Shown here: positions 35,928-46,132 of the stretch, piece by piece | Layout of the letters: every line of letters starts with the position of its first letter | How positions within the stretch are numbered: the first letter of the stretch is position 1 | DNA from: Muribaculaceae bacterium | GTDB taxonomy: Bacteria > Bacteroidota > Bacteroidia > Bacteroidales > Muribaculaceae | NCBI GenBank assembly: GCA_022510425.1 | Contig: JAFLTO010000002.1 | Location: 124,001-188,000, forward strand | Length of the DNA: 64,000 nt | Direction of reading: 5' to 3' | Position numbers and translations under genes: made by a program | Notes under the pieces: model-generated | The model's database searches: none | Seen by the model: the letters and a program-made list of their open reading frames with translations, nothing else | Told to the model about the DNA's origin: nothing

Positions 35928-37187
35928 ATGGAAAAAGAAAAGAAAGTACTCGTTGTTGGTAGTGGCGGAAGGGAACATGCTATTGTAAAGTCGCTTGCCA
36001 AATCTCCTAAAATAGGAAAAATATATTGTGCTCCGGGTAATGCCGGAATAGCACAGGATGCCGAATGTATTAATCTTAAAGTTGATGACGTTGAAGGAAT
36101 CACCAATTTTGCTCAACGAAACCAAATAGATCTAACGGTAGTCGGACCTGAAGCTGCATTGGTGGCAGGACTCTCTGATGCCATGCAGTCATGCGGGCTA
36201 AAGGTATTCGGTCCTACCAAAGGTGCGGCACAGATTGAAAGCAGCAAGGAATTCGCTAAGAAACTAATGTCAAAATACCATATTCCTACTGCTAAATACG
36301 AATCTTTCTCAGATTTCAATAAAGCTTTGGATTATGTTAAGTCAGGCACTTTCCCCACTGTAATCAAATACGATGGTTTGGCAGCAGGCAAAGGTGTGGT
36401 GGTGGCTCTAAATCTTGAAGAAGCTGAAAAGGCTCTTTCAGATATGCTCAACGACCATAAATTCGGCAATGATAAAGTCATAATAGAAGAATTCCTTCAA
36501 GGTCCGGAATTTTCTTTCATGTGTTTCGTTTCAGGTGATAAAGTTTATCCTCTGGAACTTGCACAAGATCATAAAAGAGCTTACGATGGCGACAAGGGTC
36601 CCAACACAGGTGGCATGGGGGCTTACTCTCCCGTTCCCTTTGTTTCTCCGGAAATGCATAAAAAGGCACTTAACGATATCATGATACCCACTGCGAAAGC
36701 TCTCGTTAAGGAAGGCGTTCCTTTCTGCGGTGTGCTTTACGGAGGGTTGATCCTTACAGAGGATGGTCCTAAGGTTATTGAATTTAATGCTCGTTTTGGC
36801 GACCCCGAAACGGAGGTAGTGCTCCCTCGTCTCGAATCTGATATCTTTGATTTCTTTAATGCTGCCATCGATGGTTATGATTTTATACCTCAATGGAGCC
36901 ATGATGCTGTAATTGGTGTGGTGCTTGCTTCTAAAGGATATCCGGGAAGTTACGAAAAGGGTGCTGAAATCAAAGGGCTGGATAATATTGAAGGTGAGGT
37001 TTTCCATATGGGCACTGAATTGAAAGACGGTAAATTTCATGTGGCCGGCGGTAGGGTGCTTATGGTCACAGCCCATGGCGACGACCTTCCTCAAGCCAAC
37101 TTGAATGTGCGTAAAGAAATTGCCCTTATCGAATGTCCCGGCCTTTTCCATCGCACTGATATCGGTAAAGCGGTTCTCAATCAATAA
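35928..37187 (+). CDS. purD: Phosphoribosylamine-glycine ligase
   Basis: 419 residues of ATP-grasp type. It joins phosphoribosylamine and glycine to give GAR, the second step of the pathway. Motifs: VVGSGGREHAIVKSL (6-20), PTVIKYDGLAAGKGVVVA (ATP-binding Lys, about 139-156), DKGPNTGGMGAYSP (about 220-233) and EFNARFGDPE (about 284-293). It begins 6 nt after purH. Confidence 0.97.
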   Translation: MEKEKKVLVVGSGGREHAIVKSLAKSPKIGKIYCAPGNAGIAQDAECINLKVDDVEGITNFAQRNQIDLTVVGPEAALVAGLSDAMQSCGLKVFGPTKGAAQIESSKEFAKKLMSKYHIPTAKYESFSDFNKALDYVKSGTFPTVIKYDGLAAGKGVVVALNLEEAEKALSDMLNDHKFGNDKVIIEEFLQGPEFSFMCFVSGDKVYPLELAQDHKRAYDGDKGPNTGGMGAYSPVPFVSPEMHKKALNDIMIPTAKALVKEGVPFCGVLYGGLILTEDGPKVIEFNARFGDPETEVVLPRLESDIFDFFNAAIDGYDFIPQWSHDAVIGVVLASKGYPGSYEKGAEIKGLDNIEGEVFHMGTELKDGKFHVAGGRVLMVTAHGDDLPQANLNVRKEIALIECPGLFHRTDIGKAVLNQ

Positions 37188-37217
37188 AAACATCAATAAA
37201 CATTAACAACATCACCA

Positions 37218-38078
37218 ATGACCATCAGCGGAACTCAGTTAGCTAAAGAAATAAAAGAAAACGTTAGGGAAAGAGTCAACGAAGTTGTAAAGAAATATGG
37301 CCGTCCCCCTCATCTCGTGGTTATCCTCGTGGGTGAAGACCCTGCCAGCCAATCTTATGTGAAAGGAAAAGGCAAAGATGCAGAAGAAGTGGGTTTTAAA
37401 AGCACGACCATTCTTCAACCTGACTCTATCTCCGAAGAGGAACTTCTTGATCTTATAAAGCGTCTCAATGCCGATGATGAGGTTGATGGAATTTTAGTAC
37501 AGTTGCCGCTTCCCAAACATATAGATGAGGATAAGGTTATTGAAACCATCGATAAATCCAAAGATGTCGACGGATTTCATCCGGCTAATGTAGCCGCCTT
37601 ATGGCAAAAACGGCCTTGTATATATCCGTGCACCCCCAAAGGAATTATCAAATTACTCGACAAAGCCGGGGTGGAAATTCAAGGTAAAAAAGCTGTCGTT
37701 ATCGGGCGAAGTAACATTGTAGGGCTACCCGTTTCAAAGTTGCTACTGGATAGAAATGCCACGGTTACAATTGCACACAGCCGCACCCAAAATCTTCCGG
37801 AAGTGACTAATGTAGCCGACATTCTTGTAGTGGCTATAGGTAAACCCAAATTTGTGACTGCCGGTATGGTTAAACCGGGGGCTGCTGTAATTGATGTAGG
37901 CGTCAACAGAGACCCTGAAACCGGTAAACTTTGCGGTGACGTTGATTTTGACGCATGTGCGGAAAAAGCCGCTGTCATAACTCCGGTGCCTGGTGGTGTA
38001 GGCCCCATGACACGGGCTTGCCTGATGGAAAATACTCTCGAGTGTTTCCTCAACAAGATGCATCTCCAACACCAATAA
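37218..38078 (+). CDS. folD: Bifunctional methylenetetrahydrofolate dehydrogenase/methenyl-THF cyclohydrolase
   Basis: 286 residues. It turns 5,10-methylene-THF into 10-formyl-THF, the donor needed twice in purine synthesis (PurN and PurH). Motifs: GEDPASQSYVKGKGKDAEEVG (catalytic Tyr and Lys, about 39-59), QLPLPKH (about 95-101), KDVDGFHP (about 115-122) and VIGRSNIVGLPVSKLL for NADP binding. Its place inside the purine run makes functional sense. Spacers on both sides are A/C-rich and nearly G-free. Confidence 0.97.
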   Translation: MTISGTQLAKEIKENVRERVNEVVKKYGRPPHLVVILVGEDPASQSYVKGKGKDAEEVGFKSTTILQPDSISEEELLDLIKRLNADDEVDGILVQLPLPKHIDEDKVIETIDKSKDVDGFHPANVAALWQKRPCIYPCTPKGIIKLLDKAGVEIQGKKAVVIGRSNIVGLPVSKLLLDRNATVTIAHSRTQNLPEVTNVADILVVAIGKPKFVTAGMVKPGAAVIDVGVNRDPETGKLCGDVDFDACAEKAAVITPVPGGVGPMTRACLMENTLECFLNKMHLQHQ

Positions 38079-38117
38079 AACAATAAAAAAATCTAACAAC
38101 ACAAACAACACCATCCC

Positions 38118-39413
38118 ATGATTGAAAGATACGGACGCGATGTCATGCGTCAGGTTTGGACTGAAGAAAATAAATTCAACGCTTATCTTAGAGTGGAAAT
38201 CCTTGCAGCCGAAGCTTGGATGGAACTCGGTGTAGTGCCCCCTCAAGACGTTGAGAAACTTAAGAAAAATGCGAAGTTCGATATCGAAAGGATAAAGGAA
38301 ATCGAACTTCAAACCCGTCACGATATTGTGGCTTTCACACGCACTGTCAGCGAATCCCTTGGCGAAGAAAGAAAATGGGTGCACTATGGTCTGACATCAA
38401 CCGATGTTGTTGATACAGCTAACGGCTATCTTTTCAAACAAGCTGACGAAATACTTCGTAAAGACATCGAGGAATTCATCGACATGCTCGCCAAGCAGGC
38501 CAAAAGATTCAAAAACCAGCCTTGTATCGGAAGAACCCATGGTATACATGCCGACATCACTTCTTTCGGTCTGAAGTGGGTGCTATGGTTGGCTGAAATG
38601 AAACGTAATCTTCATCGTTTCAACGAAGCCGCAAAAGGTGTGGAAGTGGGCAAAATTAGCGGAGCTGTAGGTAATTTCGCTAATATCCCTCCTTTCGTTC
38701 AGGATTTTGTTTGTGAAAAGCTCGGTATAGCTTCCGCCGATATAAGCACTCAGGTGATACAACGTGACCGACATGCTTATTACATGGCCACCCTCGCTCT
38801 TATTGGTGCTTCGCTCGAACAGATGGCACTTGAGGTGCGTAACCTACAACGAACTGAGGTACACGAGGTTGAAGAATCATTCGGTAAAGGTCAGAAAGGT
38901 TCTTCCGCCATGCCTCATAAACGTAATCCCGTGAGCAGTGAAAATATTTGTGGGTGCGCTCGCGTGCTTAGAGGTTATATGCAGACTGCTTACGAGAATG
39001 TGGCTCTCTGGCACGAACGTGACATCTCTCATTCAGCCACCGAGCGTATCATTATGCCTGATGCCACTATTCTTCTTGATTATATGCTCAATCGTATGAA
39101 GGGCATTCTTGAGAATATCGTGGTATTCGAAGATCAGATGTTGGCTAATATTTATCGCACAAATGGTGTAATCTTCGCGCAAAGGGTTATGAATGCCCTT
39201 ATAGATAAAGGATTTGCTCGTGAAAAAGCTTACGACACAGTGCAACCTATTGCCATGAGGGCTATGCAGGAGGGTAAACCTTATCAGGAACTTCTCAAAC
39301 AGGATGCAACCGTTATGGGCGCCCTCTCTCCGGAGGAACTCGACGCTTGTTTCACTCTGGATTATTATTTCAAAAATATAGATCACATCTACAAACGTAA
39401 TAACTTAGAATAA
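38118..39413 (+). CDS. purB: Adenylosuccinate lyase
   Basis: 431 residues of the fumarase/aspartase superfamily. It removes fumarate from SAICAR and from adenylosuccinate. The signature GSSAMPHKRNPVSSE is near 257-271, with the catalytic His141 in GRTHGIHAD and SxTDVVDT near 94-100. Its stop shares one base with the purA start (TAATG), so the two AMP-branch genes are coupled. Confidence 0.97.
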   Translation: MIERYGRDVMRQVWTEENKFNAYLRVEILAAEAWMELGVVPPQDVEKLKKNAKFDIERIKEIELQTRHDIVAFTRTVSESLGEERKWVHYGLTSTDVVDTANGYLFKQADEILRKDIEEFIDMLAKQAKRFKNQPCIGRTHGIHADITSFGLKWVLWLAEMKRNLHRFNEAAKGVEVGKISGAVGNFANIPPFVQDFVCEKLGIASADISTQVIQRDRHAYYMATLALIGASLEQMALEVRNLQRTEVHEVEESFGKGQKGSSAMPHKRNPVSSENICGCARVLRGYMQTAYENVALWHERDISHSATERIIMPDATILLDYMLNRMKGILENIVVFEDQMLANIYRTNGVIFAQRVMNALIDKGFAREKAYDTVQPIAMRAMQEGKPYQELLKQDATVMGALSPEELDACFTLDYYFKNIDHIYKRNNLE

Positions 39414-40708
39414 TGTCTGAAAGACTTGTTGTTATCGGCTCTCAATGGGGAGACGAAGGTAAAGGTAAAATCACTGATTTTTTCGCTTGCCGTGCAGATA
39501 TGGTGGTGAGATATCAGGGTGGAAACAATGCCGGACACAGTGTGATGTTCAATGGTAAAAAATACTCCCTACAGAGTATCCCCTCCGGTATTTTTAATCC
39601 CGATACTGTCAACATTATGGGTAATGGGATGGTGGTAAACCCCGAGTCTGTGATTCTGGAACTTCAAAAACTACGTGACCAAGGAATAACTGATTTCCAA
39701 CTTTACATTTCTGATCGTGCCGCGATGGTAATGCCATGGCATGCCGATCTTGATGGCGCATACGAAGCCGGGAAAGGTAACAAACTCATAGGAACTACTA
39801 AAAAAGGTATCGGACCCGCTTATTGCGACAAGTATAGCCGAAGCGGCCTGCGTATGGGCGACCTCTTGGAGCCGGATTATTTTGCCGAACGTCTGAAAGA
39901 CGCTATGATAATCAAAAACAAGGAACTCGAGATGCTTGGTCTCCAACCTTATGATTATCAGAAGGTATATAAAAGATATATGGAGCTGGCCGGAATCCTT
40001 GGGCCCAGAATAGTCGACACTTCTGCAATCATTAATAAGGCCCTGCGTGAAGACGGGAAGAAAATTCTTTTTGAAGGAGCTCAAGGTATGATGTTGTGTA
40101 TTGACCATGGCACATATCCTTATGTCACTTCTTCCACTCCTTCTGCAGCAAGTGTACCCGTAGGCGCGGGTATCGCTCCTCATTGGATCGACCATGTAGT
40201 GGGTGTGGCCAAAGCTTATTGCACACGCGTTGGTGAAGGTCCTTTCCCAACAGAGATTTTTGATGAACTCGCACATGAAATCCGTGAAAGAGGGCATGAA
40301 TACGGAACTGTAACCGGTCGACCACGTCGAATCGGTTGGTTTGACGGGGTTGTCGCTCGTTACACAAGTCAGTTGGCCGGCATAAACAATTGGGCTCTTA
40401 TGCTTTTCGATGTCTTGTCCGGTCTGGACACTGTCAAGATTTGCACACATTATGAACTTGACGGCAAAATAGTGGATACCCCTCCTTCCACAATTTCCAA
40501 ACTTTCCAGATGTAAACCGGTTTATCTGGAACTTCCAGGATGGAAAGAAGATATTTCTAATACTAAATCTTTTGAGGAATTGCCGGAAAACGCCAAGAAC
40601 TATGTCAAGAAAATCGAGGAAATTACCGGGGTGCCGGTGGGCGTTATTTCAGTAGGCCCCGACCGCTCCCAAACCATAGTGATCTCCTCCTATCTCCAAA
40701 ACTTCTAA
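39413..40708 (+). CDS. purA: Adenylosuccinate synthetase
   Basis: 431 residues. It joins IMP and aspartate using GTP, the first step toward AMP. The P-loop-like QWGDEGKGK is at 11-19, GNNAGHS near 40-46, and IGTTKKGIGPAY near 126-137. Translation starts within the purB stop (1-nt overlap). It is followed by guaB after 50 bp of A/C/T-rich spacer. Confidence 0.97.
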   Translation: MSERLVVIGSQWGDEGKGKITDFFACRADMVVRYQGGNNAGHSVMFNGKKYSLQSIPSGIFNPDTVNIMGNGMVVNPESVILELQKLRDQGITDFQLYISDRAAMVMPWHADLDGAYEAGKGNKLIGTTKKGIGPAYCDKYSRSGLRMGDLLEPDYFAERLKDAMIIKNKELEMLGLQPYDYQKVYKRYMELAGILGPRIVDTSAIINKALREDGKKILFEGAQGMMLCIDHGTYPYVTSSTPSAASVPVGAGIAPHWIDHVVGVAKAYCTRVGEGPFPTEIFDELAHEIRERGHEYGTVTGRPRRIGWFDGVVARYTSQLAGINNWALMLFDVLSGLDTVKICTHYELDGKIVDTPPSTISKLSRCKPVYLELPGWKEDISNTKSFEELPENAKNYVKKIEEITGVPVGVISVGPDRSQTIVISSYLQNF

Positions 40709-40758
40709 CCCTAAGAATACCAGACTTTAAACTTTAAACTCTAAACTTTAACTCCCAC

Positions 40759-42231
40759 ATGTCTTTTCTAAGCGAAAAAGTTAACGAGGAAGGTATGACC
40801 TTCGATGATGTCCTTTTGGTGCCCGCTTATTCGGAAGTCACACCAAATTTGGTTGACGTCAAAACTCGTTTTTCAAAAAATATAACACTGAATATACCTA
40901 TTGTCTCGGCTGCCATGGACACTGTCACCGAGGCATCTATGGCTATTGCAATGGCTCGTCAAGGTGGTATTGGCGTGATTCATAAAAATATGTCTATTGA
41001 GAATCAGGCTCTTCAGGTACGCAAAGTCAAACGTGCTGAAAGCGGTATGATTTTCGATCCGGTCACTATCACTCCTTCGCAAACTGTGGGCGATGCTCTC
41101 AGGATTATGCAGGAAAACCATATCGGAGGAATTCCGGTGGTTGATGATTCCAATCATCTTGTAGGTATCGTCACCAATCGTGACCTGAGATTCCAGACTA
41201 ATGAGGAACTCCCGATTTCTGAGGTGATGACTAAAGATAATATTGTCACCACCACTAATCCAAATCTCTCGGAGGCTTCCGATATCTTATTGAAACATAA
41301 GATTGAAAAACTTCCGGTGGTGGATAAAGACAATAAACTGATAGGTCTGATCACATATCGCGACATAACCAAAATCAAGGATTATCCCCAGGCATGTAAG
41401 GATTCCAAAGGACGTCTCAGAGTGGCAGGCGGTGTAGGTGTCACTTCTGATACTATTCACCGTGTAGAGGCATTGGTGAAAGCCGGAGTTGATGCCGTGG
41501 TTATTGATACGGCCCATGGGCACTCAGCTAATGTTGTCAACACTCTTCGTGCCGTTAAATCTGCATATCCCTCCATTGATGTGCTTGTGGGTAATATTGC
41601 CACCTCGGAAGCAGCTGATTATCTCATTGCAAACGGAGCCGATGGAATAAAGGTTGGTATCGGTCCTGGTTCCATATGTACCACACGTATAGTCGCAGGT
41701 GTAGGTGTACCGCAATTGACCGCAATTTTCAATTGTGCAAAAGTGGCTCAAAAACATGGCATACCTGTGATTGGCGACGGTGGACTTCGCTATTCGGGAG
41801 ATGTGGTAAAAGCTTTGGCAGCCGGCGCCGACTGTGTAATGATGGGTTCTATGCTCGCCGGAACGGAAGAATCCCCCGGTGAGACTATCATCTATAATGG
41901 CCGTAAATTTAAGGCGTACCGTGGAATGGGTTCTATAGAGGCCATGGAAGCCGGTTCGAAAGACCGTTATTTCCAAAGCGGTACAAACGATTCAAGTAAA
42001 TTTGTACCCGAAGGTATTGTAGCTCGCGTTCCTTATAAAGGCACTCTTGCCGAAACTATCTATCAACTTCTCGGAGGTCTTCGCTCTGGCATGGGTTACT
42101 GCGGTGCCAAGGATATAAATGCCCTCCATGATGCAAGGTTTGTTCGTATCACTTCAGCCGGTGTGATTGAAAACCATCCGCACGATGTCACTATCACTAA
42201 AGAAGCCCCTAACTACTCCCGCGCAGACTGA
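40759..42231 (+). CDS. guaB: IMP dehydrogenase
   Basis: 490 residues. It oxidises IMP to XMP with NAD, the first committed step to GMP. The barrel is interrupted by two CBS domains (about 95-215), where purine nucleotides regulate many relatives. The catalytic Cys307 lies in [15 protein letters not shown]. The mobile flap region ([17 protein letters not shown]) is near 397-413. guaA begins 2 nt after its stop, so the GMP branch is a coupled pair. Confidence 0.97.
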   Translation: MSFLSEKVNEEGMTFDDVLLVPAYSEVTPNLVDVKTRFSKNITLNIPIVSAAMDTVTEASMAIAMARQGGIGVIHKNMSIENQALQVRKVKRAESGMIFDPVTITPSQTVGDALRIMQENHIGGIPVVDDSNHLVGIVTNRDLRFQTNEELPISEVMTKDNIVTTTNPNLSEASDILLKHKIEKLPVVDKDNKLIGLITYRDITKIKDYPQACKDSKGRLRVAGGVGVTSDTIHRVEALVKAGVDAVVIDTAHGHSANVVNTLRAVKSAYPSIDVLVGNIATSEAADYLIANGADGIKVGIGPGSICTTRIVAGVGVPQLTAIFNCAKVAQKHGIPVIGDGGLRYSGDVVKALAAGADCVMMGSMLAGTEESPGETIIYNGRKFKAYRGMGSIEAMEAGSKDRYFQSGTNDSSKFVPEGIVARVPYKGTLAETIYQLLGGLRSGMGYCGAKDINALHDARFVRITSAGVIENHPHDVTITKEAPNYSRAD

Positions 42232-42233
42232 TT

Positions 42234-43760
42234 ATGGAAAAAATTCTTATTCTTGATTTTGGCTCACAATACACTCAACTGATTGCTCGAAGGGTGAGGG
42301 AACTGAATGTTTACTGTGAAATTCACCCATTCAATAAAATCCCTGAACTCGATTCAAATTGGAAGGGTGTAATCTTGTCCGGCTCTCCGGCCTCAGTAAA
42401 CGATTCGGATGCCCCAATGCCGAATCTTTCTCAGATAAAAGGGAAACTTCCTCTTCTTGGGGTATGTTATGGTGCTCAACTTTTGGCTGTTTTGGGAGGC
42501 GGAAAAGTGGAAAGTGCTCCATCCCGTGAATACGGCCGGGCAATGCTCACTGTTGTAGACCCTGATGATCCTTTGATGAAAGGTCTTCCCTCTCCTACAC
42601 AGGTATGGATGTCTCATGGCGACACTATAACGCTTCTTCCTCAAAATTATAAAGTAATCGGTTCAACTGAAAATGTAAAAGCAGCGGCTTTTCATATAGA
42701 GGAAGAGAAAACTTGGGGTATACAATTCCATCCGGAGGTTTATCATTCGGTAGCCGGTAAAGATCTTCTTGCAAATTTTGTATTGGGGATCTGTGGATGT
42801 CAGGCCACATGGAGCCCTGATTCCTTTATAGAAACCACTGTTAAGGAATTGAAAGACAAAATCGGTTCAGACCGTGTAATTTTGGGTCTTTCAGGTGGAG
42901 TGGACTCTTCAGTAGCTGCAATGCTACTTCATAAAGCAATCGGCGATCAGCTCACATGTATTTTTGTAAACAATGGTCTCCTCCGGAAAAACGAGTTTAG
43001 AGATGTACTGGATTCTTATAAGGGGATGGGACTTAACGTTATAGGAGTAGACGCTTCTCAAAAATTCTATGATGATCTTAAAGGTGTGACTGATCCCGAA
43101 CAGAAACGTAAGATAATAGGTCGCGACTTCGTGGAGGTCTTCAACGCCGAGGCAAAGAAAATAAAGGATGCAAAATGGTTGGCTCAAGGCACCATATATC
43201 CTGACGTGATTGAAAGTTGTTCGGTTAAAGGTCCTTCTGCAACCATCAAGAGCCATCATAATGTGGGAGGTCTTCCTAAAGAAATGCACCTTCAGATCGT
43301 TGAACCTCTCCGTCTGCTTTTCAAAGATGAGGTTAGACGCGTGGGTAAGGCTATGGATATGGATACGAAACTCTTGGGACGTCATCCTTTCCCGGGACCG
43401 GGACTCGGCATACGGATTCTGGGAGAAGTGACTCCGGAAAAAGTACGTGTGCTTCAGGAAGCCGACAATATTTTCATTTCCAACCTTCGCAAAGCCGGTC
43501 TATACGATCAGGTGTGGCAAGCCGGAGTAATGCTCCTCCCGGTGCAAAGTGTAGGGGTAATGGGTGATGAGCGAACCTACGAGAATTGCGTGGCACTTCG
43601 TGCCGTGATTTCCACCGATGGAATGACAGCCGATTGGGTTCATCTTCCCTATGAATTCCTCGCTGAAACAAGCAACGAAATCATCAACAAAGTGCGTGGC
43701 GTCAATAGAGTTGTCTATGACATCTCCTCAAAACCTCCTGCTACAATCGAGTGGGAATAA
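42234..43760 (+). CDS. guaA: GMP synthase (glutamine-hydrolysing)
   Basis: 508 residues. The N-terminal class I glutaminase has Cys78 in [15 protein letters not shown] and the His/Glu pair in QFHPEVYHS (about 165-173). The ATP-pyrophosphatase P-loop [13 protein letters not shown] is near 218-230, and the C-terminal dimerisation domain ends in KPPATIEWE, as usual. It makes GMP from XMP. This closes the purine run; guanylate kinase for the next step is at 4.3 kb. Confidence 0.97.
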   Translation: MEKILILDFGSQYTQLIARRVRELNVYCEIHPFNKIPELDSNWKGVILSGSPASVNDSDAPMPNLSQIKGKLPLLGVCYGAQLLAVLGGGKVESAPSREYGRAMLTVVDPDDPLMKGLPSPTQVWMSHGDTITLLPQNYKVIGSTENVKAAAFHIEEEKTWGIQFHPEVYHSVAGKDLLANFVLGICGCQATWSPDSFIETTVKELKDKIGSDRVILGLSGGVDSSVAAMLLHKAIGDQLTCIFVNNGLLRKNEFRDVLDSYKGMGLNVIGVDASQKFYDDLKGVTDPEQKRKIIGRDFVEVFNAEAKKIKDAKWLAQGTIYPDVIESCSVKGPSATIKSHHNVGGLPKEMHLQIVEPLRLLFKDEVRRVGKAMDMDTKLLGRHPFPGPGLGIRILGEVTPEKVRVLQEADNIFISNLRKAGLYDQVWQAGVMLLPVQSVGVMGDERTYENCVALRAVISTDGMTADWVHLPYEFLAETSNEIINKVRGVNRVVYDISSKPPATIEWE

Positions 43761-43802
43761 CCACGCTCTATAGTGGCGAAAATGCTGAACCAATCCCTCT
43801 CC

Positions 43803-43821
43803 CTATATGTTATTCATATAG
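43803..43821 (+). promoter_or_regulatory. Inverted repeat upstream of the cupin gene
   Basis: CTATATG (43803-43809) and CATATAG (43815-43821), a perfect 7-bp inverted repeat with 5 bp between, 27 bp before the cupin ATG. It could be an operator or a small hairpin. Confidence 0.4.
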
Positions 43822-43848
43822 ATTATTCAATATAAAAACAATACAATT

Positions 43849-44196
43849 ATGAAAACAAATTTTAAATTCGGAGAGGTTATTAAATTTAACGACGCCATTA
43901 AGTACAACTCTGAAAAAGTGGAGTTCAAGACTGTGTTTGAAACCACAAAAGGAGGCGTTTCTTTAGTAGCATTAAAGGCCGGTCAGAAACTTGACACACA
44001 CACTACGCCTTTTGAAGTGATGATTACAGTTTGCGAAGGTGAAATCGAATTTACTATGCTCGATAAATCCAATCGCATAAAAGCCGGTGAGTTCTTCTTA
44101 ATGGGAGCTGATGTGGCTCATAGTGTCGTGGCAAACATTGATTCCAAATTGATGATTGTCAAAATCAAAGAGAATCCTCATAACGAAAATATTTAA
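43849..44196 (+). CDS. Cupin domain-containing protein
   Basis: 115 residues forming one cupin barrel. The first cupin motif is around LKAGQKLDTHTTPFEVMITV (about 45-65) with His and Glu, and the second around KAGEFFLMGADVAHSV (about 83-98) with a late His. The protein is soluble with no signal. Small cupins of this kind bind a metal and act in sensing or small-molecule conversion. The specific role is unknown. It starts 88 nt after guaA and ends before a terminator shared with the convergent ATPase gene. Confidence 0.85.
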   Translation: MKTNFKFGEVIKFNDAIKYNSEKVEFKTVFETTKGGVSLVALKAGQKLDTHTTPFEVMITVCEGEIEFTMLDKSNRIKAGEFFLMGADVAHSVVANIDSKLMIVKIKENPHNENI

Positions 44197-44266
44197 AACT
44201 CCGGTTTTCCCGGTGTTCTTAAATTGTCCATAGCTCGTAGGATTTTTTGGTCCTGATTCTTCTGAT

Positions 44267-44299
44267 AGAAGGGTGTGCCATCTCGGTGGTCACCCTTCT
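44267..44299. terminator. Bidirectional terminator between the cupin and ATPase genes
   Basis: AGAAGGGTG (44267-44275) pairs with CACCCTTCT (44291-44299). It spans the 3' end of the convergent ATPase gene. Confidence 0.6.
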
Positions 44300-45678
44300 T
44301 CGTTAATCTCTGTAAGTAGCCGTGCTAACTGTGATAACCCATAAAGCGGACAAATTAACACTCGTTTGTCTGTATCTTTATTAGGGGAAACCAAAAGACC
44401 AAAATTTTCTAATGAACTCCTAACTCCAAGATTCACATCCTTCGTATCCATAAATATCCACATACTTTTCATTCCCCCCTGAACTCCTGACTTTATTTCT
44501 ATGGGCAGAATTTTACCTTGCGTACTAATTACATAGTCCACTTCAGCAGTAGCATTTTTTTCCTGTCTTATCCAGTAAAAAATTTCATGTCGGAGATTCG
44601 GATTTGAGTATCGTAAAATTTCAAGTCCCGCTATCATCTCTGTGAGAGATCCTTTATTTACCAACTCACCCGGAGGTAAATTCAGTATATCTGATATAAG
44701 ATGAGTTATATCTCCGGTAGTAAACTGCAACAATCTAAGAGTCAACCCTGAATCCAAAACAAGAATCTTTTTATAAGACTCATCAGTTTCCGCTCCAAGT
44801 GGTAAACCATTGGCATAAGTCCTAACTACCGGAACCAACAAACCGGCTCTTATAAGTAGACTCAACGCTTTCTTCACTTCATAACTCTTATAGTTTCCAA
44901 CAACAGAAGAATATGTAAACTTTTCCGTAAGCTGGTTAGCAGCGCTTCTAAATGTATTTCGGAGTAATGTTGGATCAACCTTCTTTCTATATTTTGAAAA
45001 ATCATCTTCATATCCCAATAAGATATCGTCTTGTATTTCTTGACAAGATAAATAATCATGAGTCTTTACCCATCGGTCTACCACTTCCGGCATTCCTCCT
45101 ATAATTATGTAATTCCTAAAATAATTGACAAGCTTTTTATGCAAAATATCAGGTAACGGATTTTTATTGGTGGATTGGTTCCGTATTTCTATTAGTTGAT
45201 TTTCACCATTGGCCATCAAATATTCATCGAATGTCATTGGATACATAAACATAGAGTGAATTCTTCCTACTCCAAAAGTTGGCAATTCCTCCAAAGCGAA
45301 TTCAAGAAGTGATCCGGCGGCGATGACATGCAATCCGGGCCTTTCCTCTTTAAAAAATCGCAAAGACATTATCGCTTCCTTGCATTCCTGAATCTCATCA
45401 AAGAAAAGCAATGTATCTTGATCTTTTATATTTTGATTACTTAACAAGGATAGCTGCGACACGATTCTTCCTACATCGAGATTTTGAACAAAGACTTCTT
45501 TATATTCAGGATTCTTCTCAAAATTTATTTCCACAAAATTTTTAAAACTTTTACCAAGATTCCTTACGGCCGAAGATTTTCCAACTTGCCTTGCACCTCG
45601 AAGTAAAATTGGCTTGTGATAGGTTTGATGAGACCATTCCTGCAAGTATGCATCTATGATTCGAGTATGATAACCCAT
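44290..45678 (-). CDS. AAA ATPase with DUF4143 domain
   Basis: 462 residues. The N-terminal AAA_14-type ATPase has Walker A in LRGARQVGKSSAV (26-38) and Walker B in LLFFDEIQE (90-98, Asp94/Glu95). The C-terminal DUF4143 domain has a nuclease-like fold (VDYVISTQGKILPIEIKSG, with the D and ExK pattern, near 378-396). Such proteins are abundant in Bacteroidales and often variable between strains; their function is unknown, though mobile-element or defence roles have been suggested. Five repeats with 33-bp spacing lie directly upstream of its start and contain its likely promoter. Confidence 0.88.
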   Translation of the reverse strand: MGYHTRIIDAYLQEWSHQTYHKPILLRGARQVGKSSAVRNLGKSFKNFVEINFEKNPEYKEVFVQNLDVGRIVSQLSLLSNQNIKDQDTLLFFDEIQECKEAIMSLRFFKEERPGLHVIAAGSLLEFALEELPTFGVGRIHSMFMYPMTFDEYLMANGENQLIEIRNQSTNKNPLPDILHKKLVNYFRNYIIIGGMPEVVDRWVKTHDYLSCQEIQDDILLGYEDDFSKYRKKVDPTLLRNTFRSAANQLTEKFTYSSVVGNYKSYEVKKALSLLIRAGLLVPVVRTYANGLPLGAETDESYKKILVLDSGLTLRLLQFTTGDITHLISDILNLPPGELVNKGSLTEMIAGLEILRYSNPNLRHEIFYWIRQEKNATAEVDYVISTQGKILPIEIKSGVQGGMKSMWIFMDTKDVNLGVRSSLENFGLLVSPNKDTDKRVLICPLYGLSQLARLLTEINEEG

Positions 45679-45716
45679 AAAATATTATTAATCAATTATA
45701 TAATTTTAAATCTTAT

Positions 45717-45864
45717 AAAATCCAAGGTAATAATCCAATCTTTTTTAACAAAATCCAAGGTAATAATTCCAACAAATTTAACAAAATCCAAGGTAATATT
45801 ATCAACAAATTTAACAAAATCCAAGGTAATAATCCAATCTTTTTTGACAAAATCCAAGGTAATA
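45717..45864 (-). repeat. Five direct repeats with exact 33-bp period upstream of the ATPase
   Basis: AAAATCCAAGGTAATA (plus strand) starts at 45717, 45750, 45783, 45816 and 45849, always 33 bp apart. The 17-bp spacers come in two kinds, one with TCCAATCTTTTT and one with CAACAAATTTAAC. The latter gives TAAATTTG (-7 type) on the minus strand at 45773-45780 and 45806-45813. The array begins 39 bp before the ATPase start codon. Beyond it, 45870-46050 shows nothing. Confidence 0.9.
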
Positions 45865-46055
45865 ATTCCCAAATTCCTTTTCTATACTAACCAAATTTAA
45901 TATTTATTAAGATAATATTCCAGCCATTTCACTTCACATCCTTTTTATTACTATTAAAGGCTTATGACTACTATTATAATGGCTTATGTTTTGGTCTATG
46001 AATCTATTGCTTATATACAATACGGATTCTATCAAAATTAGGGTTTATCTATAAA

Positions 46056-46086
46056 TTGGCAAACAGAGTAATTTTCATTAATTTTG
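46056..46086 (+). promoter_or_regulatory. Promoter for thrS-infC-rpmI-rplT
   Basis: TTG at 46056-46058, exactly 20 nt, then TAATTTTG at 46079-46086, giving a leader of about 42 nt to thrS. Confidence 0.7.
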
Positions 46087-46132
46087 CACGTTATAGCAAA
46101 GGAAGATAATAGAATTCGAAAATAAACTATCA

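Noticed and set aside
45717..45864. CRISPR array
   Set aside because: Units are short, spacers are of two recurring kinds and not unique, and no cas gene is nearby.
45616..45900. 94-residue plus-strand frame with repeated TKSKVII
   Set aside because: Produced by the 33-bp repeat period (a multiple of three) and overlaps the ATPase start.
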